Positions 14,336 through 26,219 of a stretch of 64,000 bases of DNA are shown piece after piece. The stretch is from assembly GCA_003024785.1 (NCBI GenBank), contig PUQB01000001.1, forward strand, positions 1,129,501 to 1,193,500, written 5' to 3'. The notes under the pieces are model-generated. The model was not told where the DNA came from. It searched no databases and saw nothing but the letters and a program-made list of their open reading frames with translations. The DNA comes from Selaginella tamariscina (lineage: Eukaryota; Streptophyta; Lycopodiopsida; Selaginellales; Selaginellaceae). The first letter of the stretch is position 1; the number at the start of each line of letters is the position of its first letter. A program made the position numbers and the translations under genes.

Positions 14336-17300
14336 TTAGACGGAGCGTGTGTATGAAGGCTTCTTAGTGGCTAATGCAGCTGCCACGTTGGCAGCTGCAT
14401 CTTCGAGGGTCCTCTTCTTCTCCACCTTGTTAAATGCTTCTATCACGTCTCCTTCTTGCCATTCGTTGTATGCGTCCACGCCCACTCCACATTCCAATCC
14501 CGCATCAACCTACACACACACACACACAAACATATATACATATATATTACACACAACACAAACATATATATACACATATATGACACACACACACACATAT
14601 ATTATATAATGTTACCTCTTTAGCCATCTCTTTAACTCTGCGAAGAGATGTGAGAGTGCCGGTGTAAACAGTTCTCTTGCCACGCTTGACATGAAGGCCA
14701 CACCCTTTTGCGAGCTTCCCTTCAGTAACCATGCATCCGGCTACTCTCCCACTCCCACTTGTGAATATTGCTCGAACTTCAGCTTTCCCTATGGGTACCT
14801 CCTCCTGAATAAATCATTGCAAAATTAACAATGTATATATATTTATACATGTTCGTATAATATTTGTATATTTAAAATTGCATCTGTATACCATATAATA
14901 ATAATGAACAGAAATATATAGCAGCTATATGAAGATATAAACTTGCAGATTTAAAAGCGAAAGTGTATACATATTCACATTGTACTCCACTGTATATCAT
15001 TTTATGTACTTGTTATATATATTTCTGAAAATCTCTCTTCTACACACAAACGGGTACTTATTATACATGTAAGGCGAAGTTCGATGTGTATATATTTGTA
15101 TATAAAGGTAATCTTGCAGATATATACTTATAACTTTTATATAAATCATATATAATATCTCCGTCTCTTAGATTATCATGAGTGTCACTCACACTCACAC
15201 ATGCTCCTACCTCAATAGGCTTAAGCAGGCCTTCCATAGCCTGCCTCATGTCGTCTATGAGCTCGTATATGACTCTGTACAAGCGTATTTCTACACCTTC
15301 ACTATCTGCCTTGTCCTTGACGGTGGGTTGCATTCCTACATTGAAACCGATGACAATTGCCCCGCTGGCAATCGCTAAATCCACGTCACTCGATGTAATA
15401 TCTCCTGCTGCTTGCATTAAGAACCGTAGTTGGACTGTATCCTGTGGTAATACCTGTAGCGCTTCCCTTATAGCCTCCACAGTCCCCTACATAAACAAAT
15501 TTTAAGTTAAGCAAATGCCTTATCTATATGGATAATGGTATTTTCCTTTTTGTGTAACGTGCTCATGCACACACATCGATAGATGCAGAATGTACACATG
15601 CGTACAGACATACACACATGTATACATACTATGCAACATATAGAACATATACTCTGACACCAAGAGATAATTTAATGAAACATAATATATTCTTATAATA
15701 TATACCACTTGCTTTTGTGACACGTGAAATCTGTTCCTAAAAATTGATATGTATATTCAAATATGTAGTTCATTATATTTTTAATAATTGAAAATAGTTG
15801 AGAATCCTATAAAGATGCCCCTTATCTGTGTATGTATATGATTATGTAGAGAGTAATTGTGTAACTGTAAACATACAATATACGGGACATGCACCAGAAC
15901 ACAAATACACAACTCTCCCTCTCTCCCTCTTTCTAAACCATACGTAATGCAAAAGCTCCGTTTCAAACATTAATACTAACCGCCAAACAGTGTACATACA
16001 CACACAGATAGATGCGACAACAGTATGCATGCATGTATAAACAGTAACATGTATATACATACATAAATAAGTTGTTTGTACAGAACTCTATTATTTATAT
16101 TTCATATATAATTGGATTTGTATATATGTGCGTATTTATTTCATTTTGTGTTTGTGTGTACAACGCACACACGCACAATATGTACATGTATGTATGTATG
16201 TATCTATCTATATAAACTAACCTGGACGTCGACTTTGAGAACAATGTTGAGCTGATGGGATTCGAACCCTGATTCTTTGCCAGAAGCAACTGCGTTTGCA
16301 AGTGAGGCGAGCGTGACTTTACCTTCACTAGCCTGTGATGTAAGCCGTGACTCACGGTTCCTTTCAGCATATTCCGATGCTATTTCTCGTGCCTCATCTA
16401 TGCTGTCACGAATTTCAAACTCGTCTCCAGCTACGGGCACACTGTTAAGTCCAATCACCTGATACATATAATACAAAGTTACATCGTTTACACATGCAAT
16501 ATCTGCATCTGTATGCTGTGTGTTTCCAATGTATATGTGTGTGTATTTCATTAATACGGTACTATGTCATTTGTTCATACAGACAGACCTCATATATATG
16601 TGCATATTCATACTTTCTTCATACATAAATATGGGTGTATATATGTATCAAGTACACCACTATCTCTCTCTAGCGTTACCTGTACTGCAGTTGATGGAGT
16701 AGCTTCGTTGACAGACTGTCCTCTCTCATTAAATAAAGCACGCACCTATGGAATATACCCGTCATCCCATGTAAGTATGCATATGAATGTATATAGCACA
16801 CACATGTATACACGTATAAAAATACATATAAAAGTAAGTACATACGAACGATATAGAATTAGAAAGATCACTAATAACATAATATCATAGGTACATTATT
16901 AAAAACCACTAATGACATAGTTATCGTAGAAACATAATAAAGATCACATGTTATTAGTGATGATCGTTTCTGGAACTTGTCCATATGACTTTACTGATAC
17001 ATATACTATCTATTTTAAAATCTTTTCCATTATTAATGTAAATATACAGCCGGCATACGCACAAAGATATGTGTAGCTGAGTGTATAAACGGATTTTGAC
17101 AAATATAAAGACATATACAATACTATTTTATGTCACTTAACGCTGACACGAAATATAGAACACTAGTTTGTTTACCTTCCCGTAGCTTTCACCAGAAAGA
17201 ACAACATCCCCTTTGCTAAGAGTTCCGTTCTGTACAAGCAGAGTAGCAAGTGGTCCTCTGTATTTATCCAAGCTTGCCTCGATCACTGTACCAATAGCTT

Positions 17301-18414
17301 TTCTATTCGGATTCGACTTCAAGTCTTGCAACTAACAAAATCAAAGTAGAAAAACTGATGGTAAGCAAAGTTAGACATGCATCCATACATACCATATATA
17401 TGTGTCTGCGCTTTGCGTGTGTAAGTCTGTACTTATGTATGCCTATGCATCTGTATAGATACGTATGTAAGAATGCACAGAATACATACCTCGGCAACAA
17501 GCATTACTGTTTCGAGCAAGGTGTCGATGTTTTCACCAGTAAGTGCACTAACCTGCATAGAATGAATTAGTAACTGTTATGTTATTGAAGAATTATTATA
17601 TATATATATATAATGATATTAATGACATAGATACTAACCGGAACCATTTGTTCTTCACCACCCATTCCGGTGGCACTACACCAACTTTAGAGAGTTCTTC
17701 TTTTACACGATCAATGTTAGCTCCAGGTTTATCAATCTGATCCAAATACAATTTAAAAAAGAAAAAATTTTTTCACTTTGTGTTCGAAGCAGTGTACACG
17801 TGTCCTCCTCCTCTCTCTCTCTCTCTCACACACAACACCACACACACCAACACACAAACACACACACGCACGCATTTGTACCTTGTTGATGGCAACAACA
17901 ATGGGACATTTGCAGCTTTGCATGAGCAATAGATTCCAAAGTCTGGGGACGAGTTCCATCATCTGCAGCTACGACAATGATTGCAATGTCTGTAACTCGT
18001 GCACCACGTGCTCGCATTGCACTGAAAGCCTGTCACGCAATTATCAATAATCATAGATCAATATCGGTAATATTATTACTAACATTGAAATCTCTCATTA
18101 TACAAACATATATACACAGACATGTATACGCACACACACCTGATGTCCTGGAGTGTCGAGGAACACACAAGTTGATCTTCACCGTCAACAGTAACTTGGA
18201 CTTGATACGCTCCAATTCCTTGCGTAATTCCTCCTGCTTCCCCAGCAGCGACCTGAAGTAAGTAAATAACTAAAATAGTTAAGTATGATAATAATTAATA
18301 ATATAAAGTTAAAGAGAAGTTTGTTATTCATTTTACCTTCGACTTTCTGATATAGTCCAGAAGCGAAGTCTGCAGAAGAAGAAAACAGAAAGAACAAGTT
18401 ATAATGAGATCGTC

Positions 18415-18454
<40 letters not shown>

Positions 18455-21400
18455 AGAGCTTACATGTGTGTGTGTGTGTGTGTGTACAATGTATATTAAA
18501 TTTATAGTTTACATATGCATGTATCTATGTCCATGTGCGCACGCGCGCGCGCGTGTGAGAGAGAGATGTTCCTTGGTGGAATGACAGTAAACTGGCTGTA
18601 TGCATGCATATACTAGTGCTTCAGTTATATATTCGTATACATAAAGTCTACATACCTTTCCATGGTCGACGTGTCCCATAACAGTGACAACAGGGGACGA
18701 TGCTCGAGGTTTTCCAAGTCCTCTTCATCAAGAAACTCCTTTTGTTTCTTGGCCATTTCTTCCACTCTCACACTGCCAGCTTCAATAACTTCTACATTGT
18801 ATTCATTACATACAATCTTCACAGACTCCTCGTCCAGCATTTGGTTAATTGTCACTGCTATACCCTGTAAAAGAGTGTATATGTTCTGTACAGGTATTTA
18901 TCCATGCACACATGTACATGTATCCCTTTATTATCTACATGCTGCAATTGAGAAAGTGTACTTGTCTATGTTATCGCACTTATGCGGCACATACGCATCT
19001 TATGCTGATATCATAGACATATACACATGCTATGATATATATATCTGTGTGTCTGTGTATGTACGTATGTATATGTACACCCACGTACCTTCATGAACAA
19101 GGCCTTGACGACATCAGATTCACTGACAGCAAGTTTCGCTGATAAGTCCCCAACAGACATGCCTTGCTTGCCGACTTCGAGAATCTCAACACGTACAGGG
19201 CCGCAGCCCTTGCTGCTTCTGCCCTTTCAGCCTTTCTCCTCGCCTTTGAAAATTTCCGGCCCTTTCTAGCCGGGTTAGGCCAGATATGTTCACTCCAATC
19301 TCATCAGCATCGTCGATTGCATTTTCATCACTTGTAGCTAAGCGTCGCCTAGTGCCCTCTGTTTCGTCTGATTTCCTAGTTCGCTTCTCATCCCTCCTTC
19401 CGGCAGGCGGTCTGCTTGTCGGGCTTGCAGGTCCTGTTGCTATGTCCCTCAAAACAGGCTGTTTAGGCACCTTGACATCCCTGTAACAAAAGATCTAAGT
19501 ACATCGGTTTATGCATATTTAAGTAGATATAGCTATGTATGTAAACCCACATATATCCATATTCATAAACACAAATGATATATGTAGATAAAATCGAGTC
19601 ACTTAGAAGCATGCATTTTATAATGGGTGTTACACAATAGTTACAGTGGCACGAGTGAGTTCCTTGCAGCAAAGGCCCAGACATCCATATGCAAAACACA
19701 CAGAGATACATATAGCAGCGAACTTTTGATAATACATTATATACGAGGACGATCAAAATTCACAGTGCTACATGTCTGGATACGATTATGCAAGAGTATT
19801 TGTATGTGCTTATACATAGACGTGGCAAAGACATACAAGTATAAAAAGCAGGAGATGAATGCAAAAGCAAAGCATTATTCGTCTACACACACAACCTTGT
19901 TGGTTCATCAGTCTTTGGTGGGGGTCTTTTCTGAAATTGTCAATTAATCTGGGGCCTTCGTTAATGGTTGGCTTTGGAGCCATGATGGGTTTTGCTAGCA
20001 TTTGAGGCTTCGGCTTTATAACTGGCTGTGGTCTTAACAAAGGTGGCGCGTTCAATATCGGCTTCTTTACTGCTGGCGTGCTTGTCTGTGCTTGTGTTGT
20101 TCCTGGTGGCACGTCTGTCTTAATCTGTTACAATAATTACGTATATTTCAAAAAACATTAACACACATCCATGCATGTCTGTCTATAGACACCTTCACAA
20201 GTCATGGCTTTCGTATATAATCTCCAGTTATAAGGATGTTTATATATGTGTAACCATGTAGTTACTGATCAAAATTATCAAATGGCCCCATATGCGTCCG
20301 TGAAAAACTTCTAGATTCGTTATGCACATGAGTGTACAGAAGCAACTTACTATGTAAAAATTTAGTTAATATCAATACAAAACAACGACAATGTAGCACA
20401 TAGTATTGATAACTGGACATCAAGGTCACAATAGTATAGATATCTAATATGTAAGCAGTTATATACAAATACATACACAGACGTGATAAAATGCAAAAGA
20501 ATTCACTTGCCTCCGTAGAAGGCGATAACGGGCTTGCCTGTGACTGTACGTCAGTCTTAGCTTGCTGAGGAGTCTGTGGAGGCTTCACAGTGGTTGATTC
20601 TGCATAGAATCGATGAGAGAGAGAAAGAGGGGTGTAATGGATACATACAGGACTTACAGTAGTTGATCAAGTGAACAACCAAAGAAAATGTAATAATACT
20701 TTAAAATTACAAAGAAATACCTTTCCATTGTTGCTGCTGTGGTGGCTGTTGTGGAGTATATGCCCTTTGTTGTTGTGGCTGCTGTGGAGTGTACGTCCTC
20801 TGTTGTTGTGTCTGCTGTGGGGTGTATGTACTTTGTTGTTGTGGCTGCTGTGGAGTGTATGTCCTCTGTTGTTGTGGCTGCTGTGGACTGTATGTCCTCT
20901 GTTGTTGTGGCTGCTGTGGACTGTATGTCCTTTGTTGTTGTGGCTGCTGTGGAGTGAATGTCCTTGGTTGCATTGTAGGTCTTGCAACAGCATTGTTAGG
21001 TGTTTTAGCAGCAGCACCATTGATTGGTGTAACAGGGTCACCTTTCTTCCATCTCGTTTGAAATGAGCCCTGGAATGCCGTTGAAGTTACATATACGAAG
21101 TGTAGCATGGATGCACGCACATGCACACACGCACACACCTGTTGAGACTGTTGAAACGATTGCTGGCTTCTCATTCCGGGCCTTACAGTAGAGTTCCCGA
21201 GCTGCTCTGCATTCTGAAGAATTCTATCCAAATTTTGCACACCAGCGCGTTGAGAATCATCTTTTGGAGGCCTATATACTGTACTAAATCCGTTCTTTAC
21301 CTGCAAACCATTGTTATGTCTATTTGTTTATGTGACTCGAGAGAAACTTATAATACATATATACACAAGTGCATGCCCATTCGTATATAAATCTCTACAT

Positions 21401-21907
21401 GTTCCATATATAAACACAGAGCTACAGACACACACGCACACGCACACAGACATCGGCGTGTATTTATATATCTAGCAAAGTCTCTAACCTGCGAAACGTT
21501 ATTAGCTCCGTTTGTTTGCTGAGGCATCACCGGTTTGTTTAATGGCTGAGGCATCGCAGGTTTGGGCCTCGCAGGAGGCACCATGGGCTTTGGGGACGGT
21601 TTCAGAAGAGGAACACCCTCAGACGAATCCTTACTCGAAGAATCGACGGACGGTTTGTGAGCATTCGCAGCATCCGTGTCCAGCACCTTCACCTGCTGCT
21701 CCTCGTCAGCGAACGCCATACACTTCGGACGCCTCCGACTGTTCTTATGCGAGGACTTCCCTTCCTGAGCTGAATCGCGGGATTCTGGAGCCACCATGAC
21801 ACGCTGAGTATGGCGGATGAAGAAGACGAGTACTCCGACCACCTCCAGGAAGGATTCTGAACACACTGCTGTCCTGCCAAGGCAGCCATGGAATTCATCG
21901 CGCTCAT
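14336..21907 (-). CDS. Chloroplast-type translation initiation factor IF-2 (FUG1-like), with frame breaks
   Basis: Delivers initiator fMet-tRNA to organellar ribosomes. About 18 exons read on the minus strand. From the N-terminus they give: a Ser-rich putative transit peptide (ATG at 21907 or 21898); a long Pro/Gln-rich extension; the [14 protein letters not shown] basic segment; IF-2N ([19 protein letters not shown]); and the GTPase motifs GHVDHGK (18656-18680), [15 protein letters not shown], NKxD and SAL. Domain II (17137-17331), domain III (16204-16460 and 15212-15486) and domain IV, ending [10 protein letters not shown], follow. Everything aligns with FUG1. However, seven positions between 17.66 and 19.27 kb each lack one base of a short homopolymer, which breaks the frame inside conserved motifs. 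Either the locus is disrupted or the consensus is wrong there. Exons 3' of 17.6 kb are clean. A telo-box-like AACCCTAAACCCT lies near 22030. Confidence 0.85.
18419..18451 (+). repeat. (CA)n microsatellite in an IF-2 intron
   Basis: An uninterrupted CA run of about 33 bp. It is followed within 30 bp by a (TG)n run at 18465-18484, so the two can pair as an inverted repeat. Confidence 0.95.
20741..20965 (-). repeat. 33-bp coding minisatellite in IF-2 exon 3
   Basis: Seven imperfect tandem units of 33 bp encode the 11-residue repeat [12 protein letters not shown]. The reading frame is kept in every unit. Variants such as RTFTP, STYTP and RAYTP show that the units are diverging. The tract lies in the poorly conserved N-terminal extension of IF-2. 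Confidence 0.9.
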
Positions 21908-22079
21908 GAATGCTTCTGCTGCATTGCGCAGTTCCTAGAACTGATCCGCATAGACAATTCCGAACCTGTGGAGATCCACCATAGCCCAGGAGCTCGCCAT
22001 CATTGTCTTCCTCCGTGCATTCTCGCGTGAACCCTAAACCCTCCGTCTCCATAGCCGGGGAACACAAATGTGGATATGT

Positions 22080-22424
22080 GAGTTTCTCTGCCACGTGTCA
22101 TTTCCATGTCCAAGAGAAAATAACCATTTACATCTAAATTCCACGTGGATATATTTTTGTTTTAACCTAATCTTCCTGTATTTTAACCTAATTTAAAATG
22201 TAAATTTTTTGATTACTTAATATAGACGTTTAGGGTTAAAACTTTTTGTATATTATTTAAATAAACCATTCATGCAGATTTTAATTAAGAAATACTAAAG
22301 AAAACACAAAATGTTCTCAATTAAGTTTTTTTGTTAAAGTATTATGATCAATATTATATATACTAATGTACATATACGTGTGTGTGTGCGCGGTACATAT
22401 ACGTGTGTGTGTGCGCGTGTGTGT
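22080..22424. other. Intergenic, AT-rich; possible promoter of IF-2
   Basis: Holds ACGT-core G-box-like motifs (CCACGTGTC at 22091-22099 and CCACGTGG at about 22141) and AT-rich DNA. The segment TTCCACGTGGATATAT followed by TTTTAACCTA recurs at about 23988-24015. This links the stretch to the duplicated block described for the next ORF. Confidence 0.5.
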
Positions 22425-22877
22425 TCATGCTAGAGCAAAAATAGACCAATCTGCAAATTGGGGAACCCGCTTTGTCACCTCAAACACAACCACGGTCTTT
22501 GCCACAGGATGTGGTAATTGCAAATCATCGAGCGCTCCACGAGCCCATGGATGATTGTCTCTAACAAGCCGGATCAAGTTATTGATCTGATCGATGCTGA
22601 TAAAGTTAAATACTTCCTCAAGTGCCGGATCTACTGGCTGAACCCCATGCAAGTTTGTGATTGCTGTCAGTAATGTTTGCTTCGACTGACCCTTTGCAGC
22701 ATCCAATTGATTAAGTCTTTGTTCATCCCAACATACGATGAGAATGGAATCATCTGGTGTTGCCCGCTTTATAGCGTTCATGACAGCTTTGCGAACGTTA
22801 CCTGCAATGCCATGCCTCTCAAACTCTGACTCGAGATGAGAGTTGCCACACAGCTTAAGGAGAGCCGCCTTCAGCAT
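22425..22877 (-). CDS. Unknown protein, 150 residues
   Basis: I do not recognise this protein. The ORF starts MLKAALLKLCGNSHLESEFE and ends PQFADWSIFALA. It has no signal peptide or membrane segment. It is mixed alpha-helical in character, with basic and hydrophobic stretches (for example ISIDQINNLIRLVRDNHPW). A strongly decayed, AT-shifted copy of about 250 bp of it lies at 23277-23525 in the same orientation. Decay of one copy while the other stays open suggests the open one may be under selection. No splice structure is evident, and the ORF may be one exon of a larger gene or a gene fragment. Confidence 0.45.
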   Translation of the reverse strand: MLKAALLKLCGNSHLESEFERHGIAGNVRKAVMNAIKRATPDDSILIVCWDEQRLNQLDAAKGQSKQTLLTAITNLHGVQPVDPALEEVFNFISIDQINNLIRLVRDNHPWARGALDDLQLPHPVAKTVVVFEVTKRVPQFADWSIFALA

Positions 22878-24216
22878 TAAACCCTATGTATTTTTATAAG
22901 ATTGCAATATGAAAAATATAAAATGTATGTATTTTACTTTGGTGATATAAGTAAAAATAACTAATAATAGTGTAATTAAAATAGATTATCTTTCATCATA
23001 GTATACAATTTTGATTATTATTTTACAAATATGATAAGTATGTAAACCCACTCACAAGCATACTGAGAGTGGAGGTTTATTTTTCACTTATAACTTTAAG
23101 TCACTGATGTAGAAAACTGTACAATGGCTATAAGGCCTTGGCTTTGATGTGAAGATATCTGATGAAGTGCTAAATTATGTATTTTAAAAATAACGTCTTT
23201 GTGTTTTTATATATGTGTACAACAATATATATCATAATTTATTTATGTTTAAATATAATATAAAATTTGTGAATAAAATTATCAGCAAATTGAGGAACTC
23301 ACCTTATCATTTTAAACAATGTTTACCACATAATAATAAACTAGGCCAAGTTATTAATTTAATCAACATTAATAAAATGAAGTGTCGGATGTGTTATTTG
23401 AACCCTTACAAATATATAATTATTATTATTAATACTTCCTTTTTGTTGGCCTTTACCAAATCTTTTTCGTTCCAAATTATGATGAAAATATAATCGTTTA
23501 ATGTCGCTCGCTTCATAATGAAATATTAAATTACATTTTAAACATTTTTACACATTGAACTATGAAAGTATTAATCTAACATAAATGTTAATTAAAAAAT
23601 ATTATTATATTAATAAGTATTATAATTGTATTTCTCTGTTCTATCTATAGTGTGTATATATATATATTATAATACCTATATAATATAAACAATGATGTAT
23701 TAAATAAATATAATCAAAATATTTTACTTTGAAATATTAAATCTCAGACTTGCTCAATAACAATCTTATTACTATACACGGAATTGTTTGTTAATAAGGT
23801 ATCGAATGGAATAAGAATAATTACCGTTTCTAGTTTAAAAATAATTAATAAAAAAAGAAAAAAAATGACCACCCCAGCAGTTTCGATCTCTAACGCCTCA
23901 ATTGGTCGTTAATCTTCCAGTCTCAACCGTGAGATTTTCCCAAAAGACGTGAATCTCGACCGTCGATTTCCACGTGGGAGTATTTCTAATTCCACGTGGA
24001 TATATATGTTTTAACCTAGACATTTGACTTTATACATAGTATACATATTAATTTTTGTATATTATATAGTTTATATATTATATATAAACTGAATTTATTA
24101 TCTATAATAATTTTTCAATTTAATAATAAAAAATTTAGACTCAAAACTATGGGTAGGTTAAAAGCAGGTAACACTGATTATTATTTTTAATAAGATTTAG
24201 GATCTAGGGCTAAAAC
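22878..24216. other. AT-rich intergenic stretch with the decayed duplicate
   Basis: Apart from the decayed copy at 23277-23525, I see only AT-rich DNA, a (TA)n run near 23650, and at 23940-24015 two CCACGTGG-type motifs upstream of the small plus-strand gene. Confidence 0.5.
23277..23525 (-). pseudogene. Decayed copy of the 22425-22877 ORF
   Basis: Word-for-word parallels with 22440-22760 persist. For example, CAAGTTATTGATCTGATCGA in the intact copy corresponds to CAAGTTATTAATTTAATCAA here. Many C/G to T/A changes and stops have accumulated. The pattern resembles deamination of methylated cytosines in a silenced duplicate. Confidence 0.7.
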
Positions 24217-24512
24217 ATGGGAGCTCCACAGGAGGAGAAAATGAATGAAGCGCATGAATCGGAACAGGTGCAGGCATCTACAAGCCAGGACCTCTTCAAT
24301 TGTCTTCACACTCTGATGAATCAGGTACAAATGCTTATGTATAATTGTGCAAATCAACTAAAGATTGCAAAAGTTTGCAGTTTGAGGAAGCTGAGGGAGC
24401 CATAGATCCGTTGGTCCGTGACAAGCTGAACGATCTCTATGTAGAATGCACCAGAGTCCCTGAACCACCTTCAGGAGAAATGAACGAGGTTAGCATTTTG
24501 CGTGCGTGCGTT

Positions 24513-24572
<60 letters not shown>

Positions 24573-25090
24573 TAAGCTATGGTTTCCTGTGCATTTAGTT
24601 TATGCATAGCCAGAAACATGTAAAATAAATAAAGTTAATGTGACGATATTATACGTTGTCACACACACACATATATATGCCGGACGTGATTTGTGTGTGT
24701 ATTTATGTATTTATGCTCCATCTTATATATATGGAGCATAGGATTAGATAATTAGCTTATTATACATCATATAGTATATTATTATACATCGGGATTAGTT
24801 TTGTTAATGTTAGCATCGATTGTGCAGGCTATGATCCAAACTCAACTGGAGGATCTCAAAGAAAGAATGACCTCCCTCGAGGCCAGAATCTCAGGCAAGT
24901 GCACACGCACGTGTATAATATGTATGGACGTATTATACATACAAAGAAGAGGCTATATATATATGTTTGTGTGTGTATCTCAGAACTTTCGCAAGACCCT
25001 GAAGCAGAACACATTCTTGGTGCAACTTCTGAACTATGGATGCCCGTGATTACTGCGTCGGTTGATGAGCGACGCAGAAATGCATCATAA
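24217..25090 (+). CDS. Small helical/coiled-coil protein, unidentified
   Basis: Four exons at 24217-24324, 24381-24488, 24828-24894 and 24984-25090 join in frame to 129 residues. The last intron uses a GC donor in the classic CAG|GCAAGT context with an AG acceptor. No other donor I tried keeps the last exon open. The protein is acidic, with a predicted coiled coil in exon 3 (IQTQLEDLKERMTSLEARIS). The first exon (QDLFNCLHTLMNQ) faintly recalls HSBP-like small helical proteins, but I do not recognise the family. A kinetochore or Mediator small subunit is possible but unsupported. Intron 2 contains a (TG)n(AG)n compound repeat. The gene is tail to tail with the DUF4708-like gene, and the stop codons are 60 bp apart. 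Confidence 0.65.
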
Positions 25091-25150
25091 GCATGTAATA
25101 TCATGGAATAAATCAACCTTTCTAAGTAGTAAGGTACGCACCTGCTAAGA

Positions 25151-26160
25151 TCAGAGCATCTCCTGAATTCTTTGGATCAGGTCTTCTTTCTTTCCAGTGA
25201 CCTTGGCCTTTCTGAGGCGCAAGAAGTTCTTTAGATCCGGGACATTTAAGTCCTTTAGCTTGCCTTCGCTGTGTTTCTTCATTATCTACATTGCACATCG
25301 CGTAAGAAATATCACACTAATAACGTGTGTGTATGTAAAGCTCGAATTTTACCAAGGATTCTATGGCTTCTGCCGTAGGTGCTGCTTTATTATCCACAGT
25401 TTTGTGTTTCTTCTTGAGTACATCAGTTGAATTTACAACCTGAACAAGTTTCTAATTTTGTTAGTCCCCTGTTATCAATCATATGCTATAAGTAGATGTT
25501 CTCTCTCTCTCCACATGCATGCATACACGCATGTGTGCATATAAGACTACAACATACCTTGACAGATGTTGGTTGTTTATCATTCACAATAGAGTTTTCT
25601 TCCTGAAATAGTTGTAACTCTTTAAGTTACTGTACATATCAAAATATATTGTACTAATTAATAAATTAAAATTATGCAGAAACTTGCATTGTACCTGTGT
25701 AGTTGTCTTTACAGGATCCATACTGACCGTTTCATCGTCCCCATTGTTCTTCACGTCCTACACAATAGAGACACATGCACGTCTTGTTATCATACATAAA
25801 TACATGCATGTATTTATATGCACGCATACATATATGATAACAAGCACACACAACATTTATACGTGTGTACGTATATATGTATATATGTATGACCCGTTCA
25901 ACTTGTTTCAATGCTATCTTGGAAGCCGTATCACCCGGCCTTTCGGATATCTTCTTGATTGTTTGATCTCTAACCTGAAACAAATGTTATTCACGTTATA
26001 TATATATATACCTTATATAGAAATATATTTTGCAAGTTTTCATTATATAACTAATCTTAGTATCATATTTACTTACAGAAGCAGGCTTTTCCTGAACAAT
26101 CCGTTCTTTAGGCTTATCCTGCAGTTAAAATCATTGCACACACGCACACGCACACGCACG

Positions 26161-26219
<59 letters not shown>

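Noticed and set aside
16000-19100. CRISPR-like appearance of regularly spaced short repeats in IF-2 introns
   Set aside because: They are simple (CA)n and (TA)n microsatellites without constant repeats and unique spacers, and the organism is a eukaryote.
20671-21066. Cys/Leu-rich plus-strand ORFs opposite the IF-2 minisatellite
   Set aside because: They are the antisense reading of the Gln-codon repeat and show no independent evidence.
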